NCBI GenBank assembly: GCA_031383555.1
Contig: JANMZR010000324.1
Span: 1 to 7,831 of the forward strand
Length of the DNA stretch: 7,831 nucleotides
From: JANMZR01 sp031383555
GTDB taxonomy: Bacteria > Bacteroidota > Bacteroidia > Cytophagales > Spirosomataceae
Reading direction: 5' to 3'
Positions 1 through 6,227 of this stretch are shown one piece after another. Both the position numbers and the translations under genes were made by a program. Within the stretch, counting starts at the first letter, position 1. Every line of letters starts with the position of its first letter. The notes beneath the pieces were generated by a model. That model made no database searches. It was not told the DNA's origin and saw nothing but the letters and a program-made list of their open reading frames with translations.

Positions 1-724
1 GAGGAGAAAGATAGGTTGGCCCAACTACCAATTGCACTTCTGCCCCCATGTTGGCTAATTCTTCAGCTATGGCAAAACCCATTTTTCCGCTTGAGTTGTT
101 TCCAATAAAACGAACAGGGTCTAATGCTTCGTGTGTCGGGCCGGCCGTCACAAGCGCTTTTTTTCCTAGTAGTCTCTTGTCCGTTGAAAAAAATCGACCC
201 AACGAGCCTACTATTTCTTCTGGCTCTGCCATACGACCATCGCCAACTAAACCACTTGCAAGCTCACCATAACGTGACTTAATAATTTGATTACCAAACG
301 ATTGAAGTTTTTCAATATTCGCTAAAGTACTTCCATGAATATACATATCTAGATCCATGGCAGGTGCGAATACTACCGGGCATTTTGCAGAAAGATACAC
401 TGCCGCTAACAAATCGTCGCATATTCCATTGGCACATTTAGCTAATGTATGTGCTGTAGCCGGTGCAATTATCATAATATCAGCCCAAAGACCAAGCTCG
501 ACATGGTTGTTCCATTCGCCCTCATTATTTTTATAAAAACTAGAATATACTGGATTTTTAGAAAGGGTCGCTAAGGTTAATGGGGTAATAAAGTCTTTAG
601 CGGGCTCAGTTAAAATTATCTTTACCTCTGCTCCTGCTTTCACTAACAATCTTACTAAGATGGCCGATTTATAAGCTGCAATGCTTCCAGAAACTCCAAT
701 TAATATTTTTTTACCTTTTATCAA
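1..724 (-). CDS. coaBC: CoaBC, phosphopantothenoylcysteine decarboxylase / phosphopantothenate-cysteine ligase (3' end outside window)
   Basis: Bifunctional cytosolic flavoprotein of coenzyme A synthesis. The CoaB domain joins cysteine to 4'-phosphopantothenate and the CoaC domain decarboxylates the product to 4'-phosphopantetheine. The first 241 residues are visible, of about 400 in the family. CoaC (about 1-180) shows the FMN-binding VSGSIAAYKS (10-19), catalytic His74 in HVELGLWAD, PATA (88-91), ANGICDDLL (98-106), PAMDLDM (121-127) and ASGLVGDGRM (156-165). CoaB starts near 187 with TAGPTHEALDPVRFIGNNSSGKMG (193-216). Against E. coli Dfp as I recall it, catalytic Asn125 is Asp124 and Cys158 is Ser157; I believe this is usual in Bacteroidota. 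No ATG precedes the FMN motif and an in-frame TAA lies at 742-740, so TTG at 724 is the likely start. It is 146 bases downstream of rpoZ, with a possible terminator between. bamD-rpoZ-coaBC is a familiar Bacteroidota order. Confidence 0.95.
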   Translation of the reverse strand, partial: MIKGKKILIGVSGSIAAYKSAILVRLLVKAGAEVKIILTEPAKDFITPLTLATLSKNPVYSSFYKNNEGEWNNHVELGLWADIMIIAPATAHTLAKCANGICDDLLAAVYLSAKCPVVFAPAMDLDMYIHGSTLANIEKLQSFGNQIIKSRYGELASGLVGDGRMAEPEEIVGSLGRFFSTDKRLLGKKALVTAGPTHEALDPVRFIGNNSSGKMGFAIAEELANMGAEVQLVVGPTYLSP

Positions 725-757
725 AATAAATTTATAAATTTAATTGCAATGTTAGTG

Positions 758-787
758 CCAAAATACTTATTCACAAAAAAACCCAAA
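758..787 (-). promoter_or_regulatory. Possible coaBC promoter (weak match)
   Basis: Reading the minus strand, TTTG (787-784) is followed after 18 bases by TATTTTGG (765-758), an imperfect version of the Bacteroidota -7 box TAnnTTTG. Transcription would start near 750, giving a leader of roughly 25 bases before the TTG start at 724. The -33 element falls inside the hairpin proposed as the rpoZ terminator. The box deviates from consensus, so this is only a candidate. Confidence 0.25.
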
Positions 788-803
788 CAAAAAATTGAAT
801 GGG
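775..803 (-). terminator. Possible intrinsic terminator after rpoZ
   Basis: On the minus strand CCCA (803-800) pairs with TGGG (785-782). The inner CAA/TTG pairs after a two-base T/T mismatch, and seven Ts follow at 781-775. It sits 68 bases beyond the rpoZ stop and 51 bases before coaBC, where a terminator or attenuator would be expected. The stem is short and interrupted, so the call is moderate to weak. Confidence 0.4.
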
Positions 804-870
804 CTATTTTTATTTTTTTAAAATTAAATTATCAAATTTAAAAAATCCTTTATATAATTTTAGAATATGA

Positions 871-1194
871 TTATTTCACATCTTCGTCAACAATATCATC
901 TCTATCTCTCCAAGTATATTTTTCATCCATAAAATCGTCGATTGCAATTGAGGTAGGTTTAGGCATACGCTCGTAGTATTTTGAGATTTCAATTTGCTCA
1001 CGATTTTCGAAAATTTCTTCCAAATTATCTGCAGTTGTTGCAAACTCTGAAAGTTTATTATTCAATTCTTCTTTCAACTTTAACGAAATCTGACGTGCTC
1101 TTTTTGAGATGATTGATACTGACTCATACAAATTACCAGTTCTCGCTGCTAGTACATCTGTATCTCTTGTGATTATTGATGGATTTGTTGCCAT
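871..1194 (-). CDS. rpoZ: DNA-directed RNA polymerase omega subunit (Rpb6 family, Bacteroidota type)
   Basis: Small RNA polymerase subunit that binds the beta' C-terminal region and helps assembly; cytosolic. The product is 107 residues. The family signature is the segment AARTGNLYESVSIISKRARQISLKLKEEL (residues 16-44), which matches the omega/Rpb6 helix containing the conserved RARQI. The C-terminal third (about 66-107) holds YYERMPKP followed by an acidic stretch, DDFMDEKYTWRDRDDIVDED, as I recall for the longer Bacteroidota omega proteins. The ATG at 1194 is preceded by an A-rich leader with no Shine-Dalgarno. An exact TAnnTTTG box lies about 30 bases upstream, so it probably has its own promoter in the 65-base gap after bamD. 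Its place between bamD and coaBC supports the identification. Confidence 0.9.
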   Translation of the reverse strand: MATNPSIITRDTDVLAARTGNLYESVSIISKRARQISLKLKEELNNKLSEFATTADNLEEIFENREQIEISKYYERMPKPTSIAIDDFMDEKYTWRDRDDIVDEDVK

Positions 1195-1222
1195 TTTATT
1201 TTTATTCTGTTTTTTTGGAATG

Positions 1223-1253
1223 CAAATTTACGATTTTTTATTAGAAATTACAA
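1223..1253 (-). promoter_or_regulatory. rpoZ promoter, TTG-N20-TAAATTTG
   Basis: On the minus strand TTG at 1253-1251 is followed after 20 bases by TAAATTTG at 1230-1223, an exact match to the Bacteroidota -7 consensus TAnnTTTG with acceptable spacing. A second TTG lies at 1257-1255. Transcription would start about 20-25 bases before the rpoZ ATG. The -33 element begins only a few bases after the bamD stop codon at 1262-1260. This is consensus matching only. Confidence 0.55.
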
Positions 1254-1259
1254 TCAATT

Positions 1260-2147
1260 TCAATTTGAACTGGTAGCACCAGCCACTTTACCAGTTTTTT
1301 CGGCTTCTTTCTTATTTTTTTCTATTTTTTCTAACTTATCAATTCTATCAAGTTCTTTTTGTGCCAAATCATACAATTTTTCACACTGTTTCAAATTTTT
1401 AGCATTTGGAAATTTATCCACCATTTCTTGATAAAACGTAACGGTATCTTTAAATCGTTCTTTCTTTTTCGACTCAAAACTGTTAACAGCATAATAATAT
1501 TGTGAATTCACTTTCAAAAAAGCCATTTCTTCTAAATAATCTGAATCGGGAAATTCCCTTTGAAAATTAGAAATTGAAATTACTGCGGATTTAAAATTAG
1601 CTATATTGGCTGAAGAAGTTTTATAATACAATTTTGCTTTTTCAAAAGCTTTTGTTTCTAATTTAACTCTCAATTCTTTTATTATTTGTGATGCTTCTTC
1701 TCTATACTTACTTGTGGGATAATTATTCACAAAGTTTTGGAGCGCATCGGCTGCTGTTAATGAACTCGTTTGATCTAAGTTAAATTGAGGTGAGTCTTTA
1801 TACAATGAATAAGCCGATTTATAAACTGCTTCTTCGGCATATTCGCTTCGTGCAAATGTTTCAGCAAATTGCTTAAAATGGAAAGAGGCCGTTTGGTATT
1901 GGCCTGTGTGGAAGTCGCAGTAGGCTTGGTAAAAAGTGGCCATTTCTTGTTCGGTACTACCTTTTATGATAGGTATAACTTCTTCAAAAAGTAGGCCTGC
2001 TTTGCTATAATCGGCTAAATTATAATATTCAACGGCGGCTTTGTATTTGGCTTCGTCAGTTCCAGACTTGCGAAGTTTTTCAAACTTGCTACAAGCTATT
2101 GTTGAAAACAGTGTTAATATTAAAAAAAATCTTTGGAAATACTGCAT
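1260..2147 (-). CDS. bamD: BamD, outer-membrane protein assembly lipoprotein
   Basis: Periplasm-facing lipoprotein of the BAM complex, which inserts beta-barrel proteins into the outer membrane. The product is 295 residues, near the usual family length. Residues 1-18 form a lipoprotein signal (hydrophobic FFLILTLFSTIA) ending at lipidated Cys19 in TIAC. Tetratricopeptide-like helix pairs follow: AVEYYNLADYSKAGLLFEEV (about 38-57), FYQAYCDFHTGQYQTASFHFKQF (72-94), a third around 130-145, and two more up to about 250 (AVISISNFQREFPDSDY; TVTFYQEMVDKFPNAK). The 'FP(D/N)(S/A)' turns closing the repeats are typical of BamD. The tail (about 260-295) is Lys/Glu-rich and probably helical or disordered. 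The start is ATG at 2147. A TACCTTTG box ends 7 bases before it, so the message may be almost leaderless. A hairpin terminator for the upstream T9SS gene separates the two units. Confidence 0.92.
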   Translation of the reverse strand: MQYFQRFFLILTLFSTIACSKFEKLRKSGTDEAKYKAAVEYYNLADYSKAGLLFEEVIPIIKGSTEQEMATFYQAYCDFHTGQYQTASFHFKQFAETFARSEYAEEAVYKSAYSLYKDSPQFNLDQTSSLTAADALQNFVNNYPTSKYREEASQIIKELRVKLETKAFEKAKLYYKTSSANIANFKSAVISISNFQREFPDSDYLEEMAFLKVNSQYYYAVNSFESKKKERFKDTVTFYQEMVDKFPNAKNLKQCEKLYDLAQKELDRIDKLEKIEKNKKEAEKTGKVAGATSSN

Positions 2148-2154
2148 AGAGTTG

Positions 2155-2181
2155 CAAAGGTAACAAAAAAAGCTACAACAA
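2155..2181 (-). promoter_or_regulatory. Candidate bamD promoter with TACCTTTG box next to the start codon
   Basis: On the minus strand TACCTTTG (2162-2155) exactly fits TAnnTTTG. The nearest upstream TTGs are at 2181-2179 and 2178-2176. Spacing from the first is 16 bases, slightly short, and both lie in the hairpin of the upstream terminator. Transcription would begin within a few bases of the ATG at 2147. The box match is good; the -33 part is doubtful. Confidence 0.4.
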
Positions 2182-2201
2182 TAACGAATTGTGTAGCTTT
2201 T
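2165..2201 (-). terminator. Intrinsic terminator after the T9SS-sorted protein gene
   Basis: The arms AAAAGCTACA (2168-2177) and TGTAGCTTTT (2192-2201) are perfectly complementary over 10 base pairs. Three more pairs (CAA/TTG) form after one bulged base, leaving a 7-base loop. On the minus strand the last arm runs into an unbroken T tract ending at 2165. The hairpin lies 37 bases beyond the stop at 2238. It is the clearest intrinsic terminator in the window. Confidence 0.75.
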
Positions 2202-2237
2202 GGTATATTATTTTTAATTAAAAAAAGTTAAAATCAG

Positions 2238-2900
2238 TTAATTGAAATGTCGTACAAGTAACTTTTTAGTGGCTAAAGTTTTGCCGTCGCCAGTTAATTG
2301 GTAAAAATAAAACCCATTTGGAAAGTCTTTCAAATAAACTCTAGCCTTTCTTTCTGATTTATCTAACAACAAAATAACATTCATTGGAGAGCCAAGTACA
2401 TTAAAAAATTGAACTTTAACTTCCTTAAAACTATTATTGCTTAATGAATAGTCAAAATAACCAGCGTCATCAGCTGGGTTTGGGTATATATTTGAGATAA
2501 CAAATCCTTCAGAAGTAAAAAATCTTTCTCCTGGTTCCACTACTTCCTCCTCGTTGGCTTTTGAATTTGAGACTTCAACCAATGCGACATTTTTTACATT
2601 GTTATTAACAGCGTTATTAAATGCAACTTCTTTGTTAACAGGCTTTGACAAGTTTCTATTAATTAAGTAGTTGTTAAAATATAAATTAACTGTTTTTGTT
2701 CGTTGCAAATCCAAATTTCCAGCTACTGGCTTAAATGCCAAAACACTTTTACCTTTCTTAAAAGTTAAAGATTTGGTTTTTGTAGTAGGCTTAATATTCA
2801 ATCTACTTCCTTTTGGCTGCTCAGCAAAAGCAAGCAAACTTTGAATGGAAAACAATCCAATCAAAAAGAAAAAAGCAATATGTGAAATTTTAAACTTCAA
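2238..2900 (-). CDS. Small secreted protein with C-terminal T9SS type A sorting domain, passenger unknown
   Basis: Predicted type IX secretion cargo of 220 residues. Residues 1-26 are a Sec signal peptide (KFK, then a hydrophobic core, cleavage likely after AFA). Residues about 27-133 are a passenger I do not recognise: basic at first (KPTTKTKSLTFKKGKS), then Asn-rich (FNNAVNNNVKN), ending in an acidic linker (NEEEVVEPGE). Residues about 134-219 are the sorting domain: ISNIYPNPADD opens it, VQFFNVLG is the middle strand, FPNGFYFYQL follows, and KKLLVRHF ends it, which fits type A (TIGR04183-like) domains. The passenger is too short for a typical enzyme; a surface structural or adhesion role is only a guess. 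The start is TTG at 2900: no other start lies before the signal peptide, and an in-frame TAA is at 2912-2910. It has its own promoter candidate and a good terminator, so it looks like a single-gene unit. Confidence 0.85.
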   Translation of the reverse strand: MKFKISHIAFFFLIGLFSIQSLLAFAEQPKGSRLNIKPTTKTKSLTFKKGKSVLAFKPVAGNLDLQRTKTVNLYFNNYLINRNLSKPVNKEVAFNNAVNNNVKNVALVEVSNSKANEEEVVEPGERFFTSEGFVISNIYPNPADDAGYFDYSLSNNSFKEVKVQFFNVLGSPMNVILLLDKSERKARVYLKDFPNGFYFYQLTGDGKTLATKKLLVRHFN

Positions 2901-2974
2901 TTTATTTTTTTAATTAATATAAGCAATAACATAAGTTTTTAAAATTTGCTTAACTATTTTAAAAACAGGATACA

Positions 2975-3004
2975 CAAACGTAATCAAATAAAAATTATTT
3001 TCAA
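2975..3004 (-). promoter_or_regulatory. Promoter of the T9SS-sorted protein gene, TTG-N19-TACGTTTG
   Basis: On the minus strand TTG (3004-3002, within TTTTG) is followed after 19 bases by TACGTTTG (2982-2975), an exact TAnnTTTG box with near-ideal spacing. This is the best promoter match in the window. Predicted transcription begins near 2968, giving a leader of about 70 bases before TTG at 2900. The -33 element starts about 10 bases after the OstA stop. Confidence 0.6.
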
Positions 3005-3013
3005 AACATTGTA

Positions 3014-4714
3014 CTATTTTTTAACCTTAGTTTTAACTTTTTTTAAAGGTAACTTATTATTCGGTCTATTTACTGGCTTCATTTTGCTAGAATCGACCTT
3101 GGCGAGTATAATTTCTGTGTTTTTAAGATAATACGACAGTCTTCCCAAAATAGTTGTTTCCCGTGTTGGTTTTTCTTTTTCTCGCCATTTAAAACCTTCT
3201 AATTCTCTCTTTTCGGCAGTAAGTTCATGTGGCGGAGTTAATGAAGCATCTGGCTTACCAATAAAGGCTATTCTTTTTACTTCATTGTTTTTAAAATTGA
3301 TATTCATTCGGCTGCAATCAACTCTATTCATACCTATTACTTTATTTTTTTCGTCAGTTGCAAAATAAATACTTTGGCCATTTCCTACTACAGTCACTTT
3401 TTCAATCTTGGAGTCAACATTTAAGAAGGTGGTAATTCGACGTCCCTTTACTTGGTTAAAATTTTTGGCCGAATCTTGTGTAATTACAAATGATTTGGTG
3501 CTTAAATTCATGATTCTCACTTTATTATCAATCAATCTTAAATTGATAGAATCTGCCTCTGACTGGCTTCCATTGGCCCATAATATTGGTTTTTTGAAAA
3601 AAGCTATGGTTGAATCAGAAATAGAATAACTCAATGAATCACAACGACCTTGCAAGTCTTTTCGGAATATTACCACATGTTTATAAGCAGATAATCGTCT
3701 AGTATTAAGTTCTTTATTTTCAATTGAAAGCAGGGTGTCTGCAGCTAAAAAAAGCGTGTCTTTTCCTTGAATCATGCGCATCAGAGCACTATTTGTCATA
3801 GAACTAAACCCTTGCTTACCATAATATTTACCCAGATTTCCATTTAAAACTACTGAATCTTTTTTTGAAATGATTTCAGCATTACCTTTTAAAATACCGA
3901 TTTCCGTCGGGCTATCAAAAAATAAAGTATCAGCAGTAAGTATATAGTCTTTAGTTGTAGCAGTTGATCTACCATAAAAATTTGAAACTTTTGTAACCGT
4001 ATTATAAACCCCTTTTTTTACCTGCATAGTATCATTTTTGTTATAAATACTAGCAGGCGCAATAAAAAAAGCCTCTTTTGATAGAGTGCTATATTTCAGA
4101 GAATCAGTTACAATCCTATTATCTTCACTTAAAATTTTCACGTTTTTATAAAACATAAATATTTTAGTAACCGTGTCATAAAATCCCTCCTTGCTCGTCA
4201 ATGTGTTTTTACCATCCTCTATTTTACCATTATTATTGTAGTAGCCAACATGTGTATTTAGGTCATAATCAAGCCGATCTGTATTGAGTTTTATGGTATT
4301 GTCGTTAAGTAAAACCTTTCCAGTTATTTTAGCAACACGAGAATTGCCAGCATAAGTGGCATTGTCACCAGTGATAGTTACGGTATCAGCTTGGATAATT
4401 TTTACATTTCCAAAACCTTCAAATGAATTATTTGAAAAATTATAAATTGCTGTATTACAAAACATTGTACTAGTTTTTTGCCTTAATTGAACATTTCCAA
4501 TAAGCCTATATTTTTGCAAATTACCTTCAGAGATAACCACAATGCTATCAGTATGAATTATCTCCACTTGATTTGGTGCCGATGGTATAGTTTGCATCGG
4601 CAAATTTGGGGAGGTTGGTATTGGCGGAATTAGGTTCGGTTTTTGAGCAAATATATAAGTGTTTGCAAAAACAAGGAACAATAATATAAAATGGTAATTA
4701 ATAATTTTTCTCAA
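3014..4714 (-). CDS. OstA-like protein of the LptA / LptD N-terminal family (LPS transport)
   Basis: Predicted periplasmic beta-jellyroll protein of the OstA/LptA fold, which in Gram-negatives carries lipopolysaccharide between the inner and outer membranes. The product is 566 residues, far longer than E. coli LptA (about 185); I recall long OstA-like proteins as usual in Bacteroidota. Residues 1-23 are a signal peptide (cleavage after IFA). A Pro-rich linker follows (about 25-47). From about 50 to 490 there are repeated short strands with the OstA pattern 'D-x-x-x-Y/L then G-N-V-x-I': YRLIGNVQL (69-77), FEGFGNVKI (98-106), DRLDYDLNTHVGYYNNNGKI (146-165), ADTLFFDSPTEIGILKGNAEI (261-281). The C-terminus (about 541-566) is a Lys-rich tail. 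The start is TTG at 4714, the only start that includes the signal peptide; an in-frame TAA lies at 4738-4736. It is divergent from tilS. There is no LptD barrel, so this is not LptD itself. Confidence 0.82.
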   Translation of the reverse strand: MRKIINYHFILLFLVFANTYIFAQKPNLIPPIPTSPNLPMQTIPSAPNQVEIIHTDSIVVISEGNLQKYRLIGNVQLRQKTSTMFCNTAIYNFSNNSFEGFGNVKIIQADTVTITGDNATYAGNSRVAKITGKVLLNDNTIKLNTDRLDYDLNTHVGYYNNNGKIEDGKNTLTSKEGFYDTVTKIFMFYKNVKILSEDNRIVTDSLKYSTLSKEAFFIAPASIYNKNDTMQVKKGVYNTVTKVSNFYGRSTATTKDYILTADTLFFDSPTEIGILKGNAEIISKKDSVVLNGNLGKYYGKQGFSSMTNSALMRMIQGKDTLFLAADTLLSIENKELNTRRLSAYKHVVIFRKDLQGRCDSLSYSISDSTIAFFKKPILWANGSQSEADSINLRLIDNKVRIMNLSTKSFVITQDSAKNFNQVKGRRITTFLNVDSKIEKVTVVGNGQSIYFATDEKNKVIGMNRVDCSRMNINFKNNEVKRIAFIGKPDASLTPPHELTAEKRELEGFKWREKEKPTRETTILGRLSYYLKNTEIILAKVDSSKMKPVNRPNNKLPLKKVKTKVKK

Positions 4715-4808
4715 TCTAATTGATTTATTTTGGCCTTATTTTGTAAAACTAGGATAATAAAATTCCTTTTTTAAAATAATAAATAAAGCAAAAATAACCA
4801 AAATATAA
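4715..4808 (+). promoter_or_regulatory. Divergent intergenic region between ostA-like gene and tilS
   Basis: This 94-base AT-rich gap must hold promoters for both directions. On the minus strand TATTTTTG at 4796-4789 fits TAnnTTTG exactly and could serve the OstA-like gene with a leader of about 70 bases, but no TTG sits at the expected -33 position. On the plus strand the repeated TTATTTTG (4736-4743 and a similar run near 4726-4732) only approximates the box for tilS. A weak 4-bp hairpin followed by Ts occurs at 4751-4772. Strand is nominal, since both directions are involved. Confidence 0.35.
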
Positions 4809-6149
4809 ATGGTCGAGCGATTATTAACATATATTAACAGTCAAAATCTTTTTCAATATTCTGATAAAATATTGCTTGCAGTTAGCGGAGGCATGGATTC
4901 GGTGGTACTTGCCGATTTATTTTCAAAAGCAAAAATAAATTTCGCCATTGCCCACGTAAACTTTGCTTTAAGGGCTGAGGCATCGGATGAAGACGAAATA
5001 TTTGTAAAAAAATTGGCTTTGAAATATAAAGTGCCGTTTTATACAACCACTTTTCAAACAGTTGAATATGCGCAAGCCAATAATATTTCAACACAAATGG
5101 CTGCCAGAGTGCTCAGATATAACTGGTTTGATGAAATATTAAAAACACAGAACTATGATTTTGTGGCAACTGCCCACCATTCGAATGATGCTATTGAAAC
5201 CATACTTTTAAATATTTCGAAAGGTACTGGCATTGCTGGCTTGCATGGAATATTACCAAAAAGAGGTAATTTAATTCGGCCATTATTGTTTGTTGATAAA
5301 GAAATGATAATGGAATATATTGTTGAAAATCAGTTGATTTGGCGAGAGGATAGTTCAAATGAATCGATAAAATACCAGCGTAATTTTATACGCCATGAGA
5401 TTGTACCAAAGTTTAAAGAAATCAATCCTAATTTCGAGGAAACTATAAAAAGAACAGTTGAAAAAATAAGCGATGTTGAAAAGTATTTTTATTTTGAGGT
5501 AGAAAATTTTAAGGCTGAAAATATCACGATAAAAGAAGGCATTATTTATTTGCCTTTCGAAAAACTCTTACAAAATAAGGTATTTAGAGCTGTTTATGTT
5601 TCAATTTTATCGGAATTCAACTTTAGCTACAGCCAAATTACCACTATTTTCGATAGCCTAGAAGCTGAAGCTGGTAAATTTTTTTTATCGGCAACACATA
5701 GTTTGGTAAAAGACAGAACAGATTTTGTAATAAAACAAAATAGTTTTTTGGAAGATTTTGGAACAAAAGAAATTGATTTAAATTTTGATGAAAAGATTAA
5801 GATAAAAATTGGCAGTTCAAGTTTTAGCCTTAACAAATTGGAAATAATTATTGATCAAAAGTTAAAAACTTCAAAAAAAACAGCTTCGCTTGATTTCGAT
5901 ACCTTGAAAAACCCACTAAAAATAAGGAAGTGGAAAGAAGGCGATTGGTTTTGCCCACTTGGAATGAATAAAAAGAAAAACATTTCAGATTTTTTGAATG
6001 CTGAGAAAATTCCAGCCAACCTTAAGCAAGATGTTTACGTAATTACTAGCAATGGTTCAATTGTTTGGGTGATTGGTCATAGGATAGACAATAGATTCAA
6101 AATAACCGATAAAAGCCAAAAAATGCTTTTTATTGAACAAAATCATTAA
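4809..6149 (+). CDS. tilS: tRNA(Ile)-lysidine synthase
   Basis: Cytosolic ATP-dependent enzyme that attaches lysine to C34 of the CAU-anticodon tRNA-Ile, so that it reads AUA and is charged with isoleucine; normally essential. The product is 446 residues, a usual full length. The N-terminal PP-loop domain carries the pyrophosphate motif SGGMDS (26-31), AHVNFALR (48-55), ATAHHSNDAIETILLNISKGTGIAGL (120-145) and RPLLFVDK (157-164). EDSSNESIKYQRNFIRHEIVP (180-200) is the conserved segment closing the catalytic domain. The middle region (about 205-320) is less conserved. The C-terminal TilS domain (about 370-440) shows RKWKEGDWFCPLGMNKKKNISDFL (373-396) and VIGHRIDNRFKIT (421-433). The start is ATG at 4809 with an A-rich leader. 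No good terminator follows; the next gene, rho, begins 357 bases on. Confidence 0.96.
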   Translation: MVERLLTYINSQNLFQYSDKILLAVSGGMDSVVLADLFSKAKINFAIAHVNFALRAEASDEDEIFVKKLALKYKVPFYTTTFQTVEYAQANNISTQMAARVLRYNWFDEILKTQNYDFVATAHHSNDAIETILLNISKGTGIAGLHGILPKRGNLIRPLLFVDKEMIMEYIVENQLIWREDSSNESIKYQRNFIRHEIVPKFKEINPNFEETIKRTVEKISDVEKYFYFEVENFKAENITIKEGIIYLPFEKLLQNKVFRAVYVSILSEFNFSYSQITTIFDSLEAEAGKFFLSATHSLVKDRTDFVIKQNSFLEDFGTKEIDLNFDEKIKIKIGSSSFSLNKLEIIIDQKLKTSKKTASLDFDTLKNPLKIRKWKEGDWFCPLGMNKKKNISDFLNAEKIPANLKQDVYVITSNGSIVWVIGHRIDNRFKITDKSQKMLFIEQNH

Positions 6150-6195
6150 AATAAAATTAAATTATTAGATTTTTAAGAAAATAATTCGAAAATTT

Positions 6196-6227
6196 TTGGA
6201 AGAAACAAAATATTAAGTTTAATATTG
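6196..6227 (+). promoter_or_regulatory. Weak candidate rho promoter, TTG-N21-TAATATTG
   Basis: TTG at 6196-6198 is followed after 21 bases by TAATATTG (6220-6227), one mismatch from TAnnTTTG. If used, the rho message would have a leader of about 270 bases containing the inverted repeats described for this gap. No exact -7 box was found elsewhere in the gap. Confidence 0.25.

Noticed and set aside
48..272. Rightward open frame of 74 codons
   Set aside because: It lies entirely over coaBC on the other strand, whose protein shows clear CoaB motifs here; the rightward product has no recognisable feature.
2946..3131. Rightward hydrophobic small frame, possible membrane peptide
   Set aside because: Half of it is antisense to the Lys-rich tail of the OstA-like protein, which reads as Phe/Leu on the reverse strand, and the rest covers the T9SS gene promoter; no independent support.
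4751..4772. Terminator-like AGGA...TCCT hairpin plus Ts upstream of tilS
   Set aside because: Only four base pairs, and there is no rightward gene before it to terminate.
4882..5094. Leftward frames inside tilS (also 5627-5836) and inside the rho 5' end (6485-6670, 6693-6875)
   Set aside because: All overlap strongly supported genes on the opposite strand and encode nothing recognisable.
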